DNA from: Acidobacteriota bacterium
GTDB lineage: Bacteria > Acidobacteriota > UBA6911
Reading direction: 5' to 3'
Assembly (NCBI GenBank): GCA_031271905.1
Contig: JAISUT010000048.1
Location: 22,933-86,932 of the forward strand
DNA: 64,000 nt
Within the stretch, counting starts at the first letter, position 1. Each line of letters starts with the position of its first letter. Both the position numbers and the translations under genes were made by a program. The notes beneath the pieces are model-generated. The model had not been told where the DNA came from, did not search any database, and was given only the letters and a program-made list of their open reading frames with translations. Below are positions 7,658 to 16,417 of the stretch, piece after piece.

Positions 7658-10183
7658 CTAGAAGCCGACCTGCATCGACGCCATGAACGTGCGCGTGGGG
7701 CCGAGGAACGCGGACGCGGTGCTACCCGTCCCGTCCGTGCTGCCCGGGAAGATCGACGCCCAGTAGAAGCTGTTGCCCACGTTGTCCACCTCGAAACGCC
7801 AGGTGATCGGGAACCGCTCCTCGAGCCTGGTGGTGAAGCGCGCGCCGAGGTCCACCGTGTGATAGCCGGCGGCGTACATCGTGTTGAAGTCGTTGGCGGC
7901 GCGCTTGCCGGTGTGGTGCCAGTTCATGTTGAGCGAAAGCCCGGGGATCTGGTGCAGGCGGTATTCCAGCAGCAGGTTGGCCTGGACCTTGGGCGCGCCG
8001 ACCACCCATTTGTTGCTGGTGGCCACGATCCCCGTGTCCTTCAGCCTCGGGTCGAGCAGCGTGATGCCGCCGTAGGCGGTCAGGTCGTCGAAGATGTCGC
8101 CGGTCGCCATGATCTCCAACCCGAAGTTGCGCTGGGTGCCGGCCTGCTTGAACACGTTGTCGGCAGGGTCGGTGTAGGCGAAGGGGCGTTCGATGCGGAA
8201 CCCGGCGAGCGTGAAGCTGGCGCGCGACGAAAGCTCCGCCTTGATCCCCGCCTCGTGCGAGTTGCTGCGATAGGGGGGGAGTATCTCCCCGGGGTTCTGG
8301 ATGAGCGGGTTCTGCGCCGTGGTGGGCGCGGACTTCCCCGCCTCCAAGGTGTCGGCGTAGGTGTAATAGACCGTGATGTTCTTCACGGGCTTGTACATCA
8401 GGCTCGCGCCATAGCCCATGCCGTTGTCGGAGTAGGTGCTCCGGCTGTTCCCCGACGCATCGAAACTGTGCGAGGAGAGCCAACTGTGGTTGATGGAGAG
8501 CAGGGCGCTCCACTGGTCGTTGAACGTGATGGTGTCGCTGAACGACAACGCCTGCCGGACGGTGTCGCCGCTCTTGGCGACGGAACTCCCGGCGGGCACG
8601 GAAAGGTCTGGGCGGTCGAACACGGTGGGGGTGTTGATGTTGCCCGTCCCCAACACGATCTGGCGGCTGGCCGAGGCGCCGAAGGTGCGCCAGACGAAGC
8701 CGTTGGTCCCGGCGGAGATCTCATGCTTGACATCGCCCGTGGCGAACGCGCCGTTGACGTAGGCGATGTTGCTGGTGGCCTCGTGCCGTCCGGCGAGGCC
8801 GACGCTGACCGTGCCCCGGTACCCGCCCGCATTGTTGGTCAACGCCAGGGTCGGGGTGGTGAAGCCGCGCTCGGCGCTCTGGTTCAAGACGCCCGCCGTC
8901 AGGTGCCAGTTCTGGTTGAAGTCGTGGCGGACGCGCCCGCTCTCCGTATGCGTGTAGAGCTCCGACCCGCCCCACTTCTGCCCGTAGCCGGGGGTCGAGG
9001 CGTCGAACGCTTCGGGAAGGGCGATGCGCTCCCCGGTCGCCGCATTGACGCCGCCGAAGGAGAAGCCGCCCGGGAAGCCCATCTTCTCAAAGGCGTAGTA
9101 GCTGAAGTTGACCTCGGCGACCGTGTGCTTGAGGAAGCGCCAGTCGAAGGCGAGGCTCGCCAGGCCGCGCCGCAGGTCGCTGCCGTCCACGAACCCTTCG
9201 CCGTCGCCGTAGAGCGCCACCAGCCTGTAGCCGAATTGCTTGTCCTTGCCGAACTTCCCGCCGAAGTCGCCGATGACCGACGGGCTGTTCTGGTTGTCGT
9301 ATTTGACCGTCACCTGGCGCAATGGCACGTCGGTGGGGCGCTTGACGATGAAGTTGAACGAGCCCGCCGGCTGCGCCGGACCGTTCAAGCTGCCGGAAAG
9401 CCCGTTGAGCACCTCCAGGCGGTCGAACATCTCCATCGGGTGCGCCGTGGTGGCGACGATGTTCATGCCGTCGAAACGGGCGTTGGCGACGACGTCCCCC
9501 TCGAAGCCGCGCGTCTGCGGGCGTCCCACGTCCGAGCCGCCCCGCTCCTCGATCTGCACCGAGGGCATGTACTTGATCAATTCCCTGAGGCTCGTGGCCT
9601 GCTGGTTCTCGATCAGCTCGGCGGGGAGCACGGTGACCGAGAAGGGCAGGTCGGAGAGCTTCTTGCCCGGCAGCGGGCCGATGTTGATGTCGGTGTCGGG
9701 GATGTTGGCGATGGTGGCCTGCACGTTGACCTCCGTCCCCACCGAGCGGATGGCGAGCCGGACGTCGAGCGTCTGCGGCTTCCCGGCGGCGACCTCGACG
9801 TCGCTCGTGACCTTGGCGCTGAAGCCTTGGGCGCGGGTGGTGACCTGGTACGTCCCGACGGGGATGGCGGGGATGGCGAACCGCCCCTCCGCATCGGTCT
9901 GCGTGAGGCGGCGTATCTGCGTGACGACGTTGAGCGCCTCGACGGAGGCGCCGGGGACGGCCGCGCCCGAGGGGTCGGTCACGGTGCCGTGCAGCCCCCC
10001 CCCCGACGCATCTTGCGCGGGCGAGGGCGACGGTGGCAAAAACGCCGCGAACATGGCGGCGGCGACGAGCGGAAGCATCCGCTTGGCGGTTGACGAAACC
10101 GGTTGCAACAGACAGCGCAGGACGCGCGACGCCGCTGCGCGGCAGGCGAACGGACTGGCTTTACGAACATCCATCCCAGACAT
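7658..10183 (-). CDS. TonB-dependent siderophore-type outer-membrane receptor with N-terminal CarboxypepD_reg-like domain
   Basis: 841-aa outer-membrane receptor for energised uptake of a large ligand, most likely a metallophore. After the signal peptide (to about residue 56) comes a carboxypeptidase-regulatory-like Ig-fold domain (LHGTVTDPSGAAVPGASVEA, about residues 63-155). The plug follows (LPFSVTVLPAELIENQQATS, PSVQIEERGG, FDRLEVLNGLSGSLNGPAQPAG), then a 22-strand-type barrel ending in an aromatic residue (ASMQVGF). The start at 10183 has TTGGAGGA upstream. It lies upstream of the ABC operon on the same strand, about 110 bp beyond the palindromic repeat, so receptor and ABC importer probably serve the same ligand. 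Confidence 0.93.
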   Translation of the reverse strand: MSGMDVRKASPFACRAAASRVLRCLLQPVSSTAKRMLPLVAAAMFAAFLPPSPSPAQDASGGGLHGTVTDPSGAAVPGASVEALNVVTQIRRLTQTDAEGRFAIPAIPVGTYQVTTRAQGFSAKVTSDVEVAAGKPQTLDVRLAIRSVGTEVNVQATIANIPDTDINIGPLPGKKLSDLPFSVTVLPAELIENQQATSLRELIKYMPSVQIEERGGSDVGRPQTRGFEGDVVANARFDGMNIVATTAHPMEMFDRLEVLNGLSGSLNGPAQPAGSFNFIVKRPTDVPLRQVTVKYDNQNSPSVIGDFGGKFGKDKQFGYRLVALYGDGEGFVDGSDLRRGLASLAFDWRFLKHTVAEVNFSYYAFEKMGFPGGFSFGGVNAATGERIALPEAFDASTPGYGQKWGGSELYTHTESGRVRHDFNQNWHLTAGVLNQSAERGFTTPTLALTNNAGGYRGTVSVGLAGRHEATSNIAYVNGAFATGDVKHEISAGTNGFVWRTFGASASRQIVLGTGNINTPTVFDRPDLSVPAGSSVAKSGDTVRQALSFSDTITFNDQWSALLSINHSWLSSHSFDASGNSRSTYSDNGMGYGASLMYKPVKNITVYYTYADTLEAGKSAPTTAQNPLIQNPGEILPPYRSNSHEAGIKAELSSRASFTLAGFRIERPFAYTDPADNVFKQAGTQRNFGLEIMATGDIFDDLTAYGGITLLDPRLKDTGIVATSNKWVVGAPKVQANLLLEYRLHQIPGLSLNMNWHHTGKRAANDFNTMYAAGYHTVDLGARFTTRLEERFPITWRFEVDNVGNSFYWASIFPGSTDGTGSTASAFLGPTRTFMASMQVGF

Positions 10184-10357
10184 ACTTTCACTTCCTCCAA
10201 AACCCCAGGCGAGCCCCCGCGTGACGCCGCAGGGCCAGCCGGAAAATTGACAAATTGCGCCTATTTCTTACTCCTGTGCGCTGAATATGTCAAATTCAAA
10301 CGACAGCGACAAAACTAAAGCATGTCACGACGTGACGACGGTGTGGTGTTTGGCGGC

Positions 10358-11467
10358 CTACTCCGCCACGGCTTGCGCAGCCGCCTGCGGCGCCCGGAGG
10401 TCGTAGGAGAAGGAGTCCGGCACCTGCCATGAGACCTCGCCGCCGGGGCCGCCGGGATCGACGATGGCCCGCCACTCCACCGTGGCGCGCGGACCATCGA
10501 CGGTGACCAGCAGATAGCCGTGGTGCCGCTCGCTATGGCCCTCGCCGCGCACGCGCGGGTCGGGATAGCTCCCCGGCCAGGACTTGAGCGCGCCGCCCCC
10601 GGTCCCCGCGATGACCTGGCGTATCTCCCGCCCCTGGCGGTCGGCGACGGCGGCGCGGTTGTAGATGTGGTCGTGGCCGCAGAAATAGACGCGCGCCCCC
10701 GCCGCCCCCAGGCTGTCCCAGAACCTGTCGCGCGCCTCGGGGAAAGCCGCGAGGTTGTCCTTGTGGATGGTCTCGAACGCCGGTTCGTGGCCGTAGGCGA
10801 ACACGTGGCGGCCGTCCGCGCGGGCGAGCTGCGCGTCGAGCCACGCCTGCGGGACGCGGTGCTCGCCCCCCGCGTACTCGTCCAGCGCCACGACGAGGGC
10901 GTTCTTGTGGACGAAGCCGTAGGTCAACCCCTTCGCCCCGGCGGGCCCGTTCCCCGGCAAGCCGCCCGTCACCGCCTCGCGATAGGCTTTCTCGAGGCGC
11001 TCCAGGTCGCCGGGCGCGGGCTCGTGTTGCGCAGGCAGGGGCGGCAGCACCGTGCGCTCCGGGCCATGGTCGTGGTTCCCCCGGACGGGGAAGATGCGGA
11101 CGCCGCCTTGCAGGAGCGGCGCCATCGCCCTCTTCCAAATGGCGTATTGCTCCGGGAAGGAGACCCCGCCGTTGCGGAACCAGCCGTTCACCAGGTCGCC
11201 GCCCATCAGCACGAAATCGACGCGCTCGCGGACGATGTCCTCGGCGATCGTCCGCGCCACCGCCTCGTTCACCACCGTCCCATCCCTGGGGTTCCCCTGC
11301 GTGTCGCAGACCACGGCGAACCTCCATGCGGCGGCGCCCCCGGTCGCGACGGCGGCGCGTTTGCCGCAAGCCCCCGCCAGCAGCGACGCCAGGAGCGCCG
11401 CGACCGCGAACAACCACGCCCGCCGCGACGCCATGGCGCCCGCCCCGGCCCATCTCCCCGATTTCAT
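10358..11467 (-). CDS. Secreted calcineurin-like metallophosphoesterase (lipoprotein)
   Basis: 369-aa predicted lipoprotein (LLAGAC lipobox) with a binuclear metallophosphoesterase core. The motifs in order are VVCDTQGN, MGGDLVNG, RGNHDHG, YGHEPAF and CGHDHIYNR. The first motif is D-x-Q rather than the usual D-x-H, so one metal ligand differs from the classic site. The start at 11467 is preceded by GGGGGAT; an upstream in-frame start at 11509 has nothing similar. The product should face the periplasm or be anchored to a membrane; the substrate (nucleotide or phosphomonoester) is not evident. It is divergent from the radical SAM gene. Confidence 0.85.
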   Translation of the reverse strand: MKSGRWAGAGAMASRRAWLFAVAALLASLLAGACGKRAAVATGGAAAWRFAVVCDTQGNPRDGTVVNEAVARTIAEDIVRERVDFVLMGGDLVNGWFRNGGVSFPEQYAIWKRAMAPLLQGGVRIFPVRGNHDHGPERTVLPPLPAQHEPAPGDLERLEKAYREAVTGGLPGNGPAGAKGLTYGFVHKNALVVALDEYAGGEHRVPQAWLDAQLARADGRHVFAYGHEPAFETIHKDNLAAFPEARDRFWDSLGAAGARVYFCGHDHIYNRAAVADRQGREIRQVIAGTGGGALKSWPGSYPDPRVRGEGHSERHHGYLLVTVDGPRATVEWRAIVDPGGPGGEVSWQVPDSFSYDLRAPQAAAQAVAE

Positions 11468-11621
11468 CACCTGATCCCCCTTTCCGGCGGCGATCCGCCG
11501 CCCGCGCAACGGAAGTTTGGCGCAAAGAACGACGAAAAGAACAACGAAAGCCGTTATTGTAATTCATAACCATGTAATGTATAAACACCCTTTGTAAAAT
11601 TTTTCTGCAAGCGAGGCGTCT
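11468..11621. promoter_or_regulatory. Divergent AT-rich promoter region
   Basis: 154 bp between the phosphoesterase (minus) and radical SAM (plus) starts. It turns sharply AT-rich at 11550-11610 and contains GTTATTGTAATTCATAAC (11553-11570), with 5-bp inverted ends, and TATAAA-like hexamers on both strands. This would suit two divergent sigma-70 promoters; no specific regulator site is recognised. Confidence 0.4.
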
Positions 11622-12662
11622 ATGGAATGCACATACTGTGAATGGCGTTGCAAACTCGGCGAGGAGTCTTTCGGCGTCTGCCGGATGTACCATGCCGTCG
11701 GCGGCAAGGTCGTGGAGCGCTTCCCCGACCGCTGGTCTTACACATCCTCGCGCATGGAGGCGTTGCCGTTCTACCACGCCTGGCCCGGGGCGAGGACGCT
11801 CACCATCGGCACGCGCGGCTGCAACTTCAACTGCCGTTATTGCTCCAACGCCTACGTGGCGCTGGCGGATCCGGCGGCGGGCGCGGACGACGGCACCCAC
11901 ATCCACGCGATGACCCCGGAGGAGCTGGTCGCGATGGCGCTCAAGCTCGACTGCCGCAACATCGTGTTCAACGTGAACGAGCCGACCGTCTCCATCCCCG
12001 GCCTTTTGCGGCTGCGCGAGGAGGCGACGCGGGCGGGGCTCCCGATGGGCTGCCTGACCAACGCCTACGGCACGGAGGAGTCCACCGAGGCGTTGGCGGG
12101 GATATTCGACTTCCTCAACGTCGGGCTCAAGGGGTTCACATCGTCCTTCTACGGGGAGTACATCGGCGTCCGGGACGTGGGGCCCATATTGCGCAACCTC
12201 CGCACGCTCGCCCGACGGCGCCACGTCGAGGTGACGACGCCCGTCATCCAAGGGGTCAACGACGGCGACCTGGACGACATGGCGGACTACCTGGCCGGCA
12301 TCGACCCGGAGATCCCCTGGCATGTGTTCCGGCTGCTCCCGGAATACGAGATGAAGGATCACGCATACCCGAGCATCGACGCCATCAGCCGGAAGCTGGA
12401 GGCGGCGCGCAAGAAGCTGCGCTACGTCTATTTCCACAACTTCGTCGGCTCCGAGTGGGTGAACACCGTCTGCCCGGAGTGCGGGATGGAGGTCGTCGAA
12501 CGCCTGAGCCTCGGCTGCGGCGGCGACAAGCTGGAAGGCTTCCATTGCACCGGGAACCGCTGCCCCCGGTGCGGGCGCGCCATCCGCATGTGCGGGGAAT
12601 ACGCCCCGACGGCGGACCGCGCCACGGCGGCCTGCGCCGCGGAAAGCGAGGCGACGGCATGA
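11622..12662 (+). CDS. Radical SAM enzyme, AmmeMemoRadiSam (AmrS)-like / PFL-activase family
   Basis: 346-aa radical SAM protein. The N-terminus is cysteine-rich (C3, C6, C10, C20: CTYCEWRC and GVC), followed by the SAM-cluster motif GCNFNCRYC (C67, C71, C74) in the context GTRGCNFNC. VFNVNEPTVSIP follows in the position of the usual SAM-binding NEPT motif. The C-terminus has a second set of paired cysteines (CPECG, CPRCG, MCGEY). This layout resembles the AmrS component of AmmeMemoRadiSam systems, but I see neither AMMECR1 nor Memo nearby. Its stop overlaps the start of the next gene (ATGA at 12659-12662), so the unknown 383-aa protein is a likely functional partner. The reaction is unknown. 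Confidence 0.85.
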   Translation: MECTYCEWRCKLGEESFGVCRMYHAVGGKVVERFPDRWSYTSSRMEALPFYHAWPGARTLTIGTRGCNFNCRYCSNAYVALADPAAGADDGTHIHAMTPEELVAMALKLDCRNIVFNVNEPTVSIPGLLRLREEATRAGLPMGCLTNAYGTEESTEALAGIFDFLNVGLKGFTSSFYGEYIGVRDVGPILRNLRTLARRRHVEVTTPVIQGVNDGDLDDMADYLAGIDPEIPWHVFRLLPEYEMKDHAYPSIDAISRKLEAARKKLRYVYFHNFVGSEWVNTVCPECGMEVVERLSLGCGGDKLEGFHCTGNRCPRCGRAIRMCGEYAPTADRATAACAAESEATA

Positions 12663-13810
12663 GCCTGGCCATCGTCGATGCGAGGGAGTGGCAGAACCTC
12701 TTGGATCTGCGCACCGGGAAGAAGGTCAAGGACGACGACCCGCGCGTGCAAGCGCCGCAGACGGCGACGCTGCGCGACGTTTTGCGGCGGCACCCCTATC
12801 CCGGCGACTCCGACCCGCGGAGCAACCGCTGGGTGACCGACAGCGCCCTGGACCTTGTGGCCGCCTACGAGCCGCAACTGGCCTGCGTGGTCTACGGGCA
12901 CCAGTATTTCGCCGGACGATACACGCCGATGACGGACGTGCAGCGCAAGGGGATGATGGAGGAGCTGTTCGCCGAGATAGACCGCTTCGTCGCCCGGTCC
13001 GGCTACGAGCCGGTGGTCGTCGGCACCGGGGACATGGTCCCGCTCGAAGGGGAGATAGACCTCGGCAAGCTGGAGGGCCTCGCCATCTCCAGCCACTGGT
13101 CGGCGCGTTACGCGGGGCTGCACCGCGCCACGCCGCGCGACCTCGACCATGTGCGGTCGCTCGCCAAGGTGGAGCGGGTCGTCGGCCGCGACGAATGGCT
13201 GGCGGCATTCCCGGACGCCGAGGCCGTGCCCGCGCGGGTGCCGGAGCACCTGCTGCTGGCGGAGGAAGGCTGGACGTTCGTCACCACGGGGACGCCGATG
13301 CGCCGGCCGGTACGGGTTCCGGGCCGGGGCTTCCGCATCCCGCTTTCGACCCGTCTGGGCGCGGCGCCGTCGCTCCTCGACATACGAGGTTTGGTCCTCT
13401 CCGGCGCGGCGGCGGGGAAGAAGGTCGCGCTCATCGTCGCGGAGGGGGTGGGCATGAACGACTTCCTCCTGCCGTTCACCCCTTGCGCCAACCAGACCGG
13501 CTGGCACTACTACGAGCCGGGCGACGGCTTCTACCTCACGCTCTCGACCGGGCGGCACCAGGTGTTCGCCTATCCGAGCGGCTACAACTACCTGGACGAG
13601 ACCGACGAGAAGAAGGACTTGCCGTTTTCCGGCTATTTCTTGGACTTTCCCGCCCATGCCCTGGGCGACGACTTTCCCGGCAAGAGCGTCGCGGCGGGCA
13701 ACCACAGCATGTTCGTCCATATGGTGTTCGGCGCGGACGTGTGCATGGAGTGTTTCGCCCGCAACCTTTACAACCAGGGGGGCTTCGGCGTGATCCACCG
13801 CTTCCGTTGA
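12659..13810 (+). CDS. Uncharacterised protein, partner of AmrS-like radical SAM enzyme
   Basis: 383-aa soluble protein; no signal peptide or membrane helix is visible. I do not recognise a family. Notable segments are VVYGHQYFAGRYTPMTD (residues near 80), a GTGDMVPLEGEIDLGKLEG stretch, ISSHWSARYAGLH, ALIVAEGVGMNDFLLP and NHSMFVHMVFGADVCMECFARN near the C-terminus. The mixed hydrophobic-strand/glycine pattern and the AEGVGMND segment vaguely suggest an alkaline-phosphatase-like or nucleotide-handling fold, but that is weak. It overlaps the radical SAM gene by 4 bp, which implies translational coupling and a shared pathway. Confidence 0.8.
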   Translation: MSLAIVDAREWQNLLDLRTGKKVKDDDPRVQAPQTATLRDVLRRHPYPGDSDPRSNRWVTDSALDLVAAYEPQLACVVYGHQYFAGRYTPMTDVQRKGMMEELFAEIDRFVARSGYEPVVVGTGDMVPLEGEIDLGKLEGLAISSHWSARYAGLHRATPRDLDHVRSLAKVERVVGRDEWLAAFPDAEAVPARVPEHLLLAEEGWTFVTTGTPMRRPVRVPGRGFRIPLSTRLGAAPSLLDIRGLVLSGAAAGKKVALIVAEGVGMNDFLLPFTPCANQTGWHYYEPGDGFYLTLSTGRHQVFAYPSGYNYLDETDEKKDLPFSGYFLDFPAHALGDDFPGKSVAAGNHSMFVHMVFGADVCMECFARNLYNQGGFGVIHRFR

Positions 13811-13864
13811 CTTGCGCCCGATGGTGTTTTTTCCGTACTTTCGTCATTTTCGCGAACATTTGTC

Positions 13865-13909
13865 TTGCATAAGTTCCAACAGAATGATAATGAATACACT
13901 CGTCATTCT
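13865..13909 (+). promoter_or_regulatory. Putative promoter with Fur-like operator
   Basis: A TTGCAT hexamer at 13865 and GATAAT at 13886 (15-bp spacing) form a plausible promoter. The segment AGAATGATAATGAA (from 13881) reads like Fur-box hexamers, and AGAATGA with TCATTCT (ending 13909) makes an inverted repeat over the -10 region, the usual geometry of a metal-dependent repressor. A GGAGG ribosome site follows at 13915 for the gene at 13926. Repression by Fur or a relative is inferred. Confidence 0.5.
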
Positions 13910-13925
13910 TTAATGGAGGCTTCTC

Positions 13926-15314
13926 ATGGCAACCGAACTGGCAGCAACGGCAGACACGTTCGCCGAATTCGGCGGCGCTCCCGCCGGGCATCCGCTCCCG
14001 GCGGCGCCCGACAACCGCCGTCCCACCATCGCCACGGACATCACCTTCCGCAGCGTCCTCCGCAAAGGCTCCTGGGAGGCGATGCGCCGATACGTCGAAA
14101 CGCACCGGGAGCACGTCGGCGCGATCTTGGAAAAACGCCTGGGCGTCGATGTCTCGCTTGCGGCGGCCATGCCCCCGGAGGGGCGGGTCTATGACGAATC
14201 CACATCCGGCGGCGCGGTCGAAGGCGCGTTCATACAAGGTTGCGCCGCCTTGGACGCGGGCGACTTCGCGCAAGCGGCCGAGCACTTCGAGCGCTCGTCG
14301 GCCGCATCGACGGGGATGAACCGCGCCACGGCGGAAAACCACCTGGCGTATGCGCTGCTCCTGCAAGGGGAGACCTTGCGGGCGCGCATGACGCTGTCGC
14401 CGCTGGTCTCGGGCCGCTGCCCCTTCCCTTCCGCGTATTGGAACCTGGCGTGCGGCATGGCGGAGGAGCAGCGGGAGGGGCGGCTGGCGGTGCTGGCGGC
14501 GGGCATCGGCAAGGCGCCGCACATGCGGTTGCTGCACGGGGCGGTCGTCCTCGGGCTCAGGTTCGGGCACGCCTCCTTGGCGGAATGGCTGCTCTGCCTC
14601 CCGCTCGTGGAGGCGCAACTGCTCGCGAGCAGCCTGGCGGCGGACGCGACGCCCCCGTCGGCCAGGGAGACGGCGCTCCTGCGCATAGGGAGCTACGTCT
14701 ACGAAGGGGAGCCCGAAGTCCCCGACCCGTTGGAGCACCTGCTGCCGCCGGCGGCGGTCAAGGCGTTCTTCCAAGCCATGCTCCGCCATCAGCGCCACGC
14801 GGAGCCGGTGGACTTCTGGTTCCGCTGCCGCCGCCGCATCGCCTTCATGCGTTACGATTTCTGGAAGATCAAGGCCGACTACTACGAGCTGTTCGGGCGC
14901 AGGAACAGGGCGGTCAACGCCTTCAAGACCGAGCTCTACTGCCGCCTGAGCGCGCTCACGGGCAAGGAGCAGTTCCGCAGCAACAAGCTGTTCCTGGACG
15001 CCACCCGGACGCGCGTCGGCATCTACCTGTGCCGGTGCATGACCCCGGCGCTCCAGGTGCAGGGCCGCGCCATCCACCGCATGGCCGGCCGCTTCGCGGA
15101 CGAGTACGGCATCTCGCTGATCCCCCCGGACTTGAACCTGCAAAAACTGTACGGGCCCAGGCGGGACGGCGACGTCCCGTCCGCCGCGACGGCCGGCAGG
15201 GGGCGCGGGCGGACGGGACGCGGCGACGATGACCGCCCGCACCGGCAGACGGGGCGCGGCAGGGGCGTCTGGCACCCTTCCGACGCCTTGCAACAGGGGG
15301 AGGGGGTGTTATGA
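13926..15314 (+). CDS. Uncharacterised helical-repeat (TPR-like) protein coupled to metal-binding protein
   Basis: 462-aa protein without signal peptide or membrane helix. A central stretch (about residues 95-190) has TPR-like alanine/leucine helix pairs (ALDAGDFAQAAEHFERSSA, ATAENHLAYALLLQGETLRA). The C-terminal half is rich in basic and aromatic residues (FWFRCRRRIAFMRYDFWKIK), and the last 50 residues are low-complexity Arg/Gly. No known family is recognised. Its stop overlaps the start of the binding-protein gene (ATGA, 15311-15314), and a Fur-like site lies upstream, so a role in metal acquisition is the best inference. The arginine-rich tail may be a linker or nucleic-acid contact. Confidence 0.72.
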   Translation: MATELAATADTFAEFGGAPAGHPLPAAPDNRRPTIATDITFRSVLRKGSWEAMRRYVETHREHVGAILEKRLGVDVSLAAAMPPEGRVYDESTSGGAVEGAFIQGCAALDAGDFAQAAEHFERSSAASTGMNRATAENHLAYALLLQGETLRARMTLSPLVSGRCPFPSAYWNLACGMAEEQREGRLAVLAAGIGKAPHMRLLHGAVVLGLRFGHASLAEWLLCLPLVEAQLLASSLAADATPPSARETALLRIGSYVYEGEPEVPDPLEHLLPPAAVKAFFQAMLRHQRHAEPVDFWFRCRRRIAFMRYDFWKIKADYYELFGRRNRAVNAFKTELYCRLSALTGKEQFRSNKLFLDATRTRVGIYLCRCMTPALQVQGRAIHRMAGRFADEYGISLIPPDLNLQKLYGPRRDGDVPSAATAGRGRGRTGRGDDDRPHRQTGRGRGVWHPSDALQQGEGVL

Positions 15315-16351
15315 GCAGGCGCGTCAAGACCATCGTCTCCGGCTTGCCGCTGGCGTTCCTGGCGGCGGCGCTCATGTCCGCGCCGCTCCAGGCGCGGGAA
15401 ATCACCGACATGTACGGCCGCAAGGTGACGGTGCCCGACAAGATCACCCGCGTGTACACCATCAGCCCGTCCGTGATGCTGATGCTCTACTCCATCGACC
15501 CCGACCTCATGGTGGGCATACCGAGGGCGTTGCAGGAGGAGCAGAAGCCGTTCTTCAAAAAGTCCTTCCAAGACCTCCCGGCGCTGGGCGGCTCTTCGGG
15601 GGAGGGCTTGAACCTGAACCAGGAGCTGCTCCTCAAGGTCAAGCCCGACGTCCTGATCGTCTGGGGCGACGACGGCTCTTACAACCAAAAGACCGCCGCG
15701 AGCTTCGAGAGGCTGGGCATCCCGGTGGTCGCGGTCGAGGCCGACAGCGTGGAGCAGTACGCCGACACCTTCGACTTCCTGGGCAAGCTCCTCGGCAGGG
15801 AGAAGCGCGCCGGGGAGTTGTCGGGATACGCCCGGAAAACCTTGGCGGAGGTGAAGGCGGCCGTCGCGAAAATCCCGGCGTCCAAGCGGGTCACGGTCTA
15901 CAACACGCGGACGGGCGGCCTGACCTCCGCGTGCCAGGAGTCGCACCACGCCCGGATGATCCCTCTGGCGGGGGGCGTCAACCCGGTTCCGTGCGTCTCG
16001 AAGGTGTTCACCGGCATGGAGAAGATGAACATAGAGCAGGTGCTGCTCATCAACCCGGAGGTGATCCTGACGCTGGACGCGGCGTTTGCGCAGGACGTCT
16101 ACCGCGACGCGCGCTGGGCGGGCATCCGGGCGGTGAAGTCGAAACGGGTCTACCTGGCGCCCCGGGTCCCCGTCAACTGGTTCGACGGCCCGCCGTCGCA
16201 CATGGGGCTCCTGGGGTTGCAATGGCTCACCAACCGCCTGTATCCGCAGGCGTATCCCAAGGACATCGAAAAGGAGGCTGCGGCCTTCGTCAAGCTGTTC
16301 TTCCAGATCGACGTCCCGCGCGAGGAATTGCGCAAGATCATCGGGAAATGA
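15311..16351 (+). CDS. Periplasmic metal/metal-chelate binding protein (orphan ABC component)
   Basis: 346-aa exported protein: signal peptide ending near LMSAPLQA, then DMYGRKVTVPDKITRVYTISPS, the standard start of FecB/NikZ-type binding proteins (iron chelates, nickel or cobalt). VKPDVLIVWGDDG and LLINPEVILTLDA are the paired lobe motifs. There is no adjacent permease or ATPase; the permease-ATPase pair at 23.9-25.9 kb lacks a binding protein, so the two may work together (inference). It is translationally coupled to the 462-aa helical protein by a 4-bp overlap. Histidines in CQESHHARM could contribute to ligand binding. Confidence 0.87.
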   Translation: MSRRVKTIVSGLPLAFLAAALMSAPLQAREITDMYGRKVTVPDKITRVYTISPSVMLMLYSIDPDLMVGIPRALQEEQKPFFKKSFQDLPALGGSSGEGLNLNQELLLKVKPDVLIVWGDDGSYNQKTAASFERLGIPVVAVEADSVEQYADTFDFLGKLLGREKRAGELSGYARKTLAEVKAAVAKIPASKRVTVYNTRTGGLTSACQESHHARMIPLAGGVNPVPCVSKVFTGMEKMNIEQVLLINPEVILTLDAAFAQDVYRDARWAGIRAVKSKRVYLAPRVPVNWFDGPPSHMGLLGLQWLTNRLYPQAYPKDIEKEAAAFVKLFFQIDVPREELRKIIGK

Positions 16352-16417
16352 GTCCGATGCGTCCGTCCGGCGAAGGGGCTGGCGGCCAACCGCCCCTGCG
16401 CCCGCGGGAGCGGCGCT

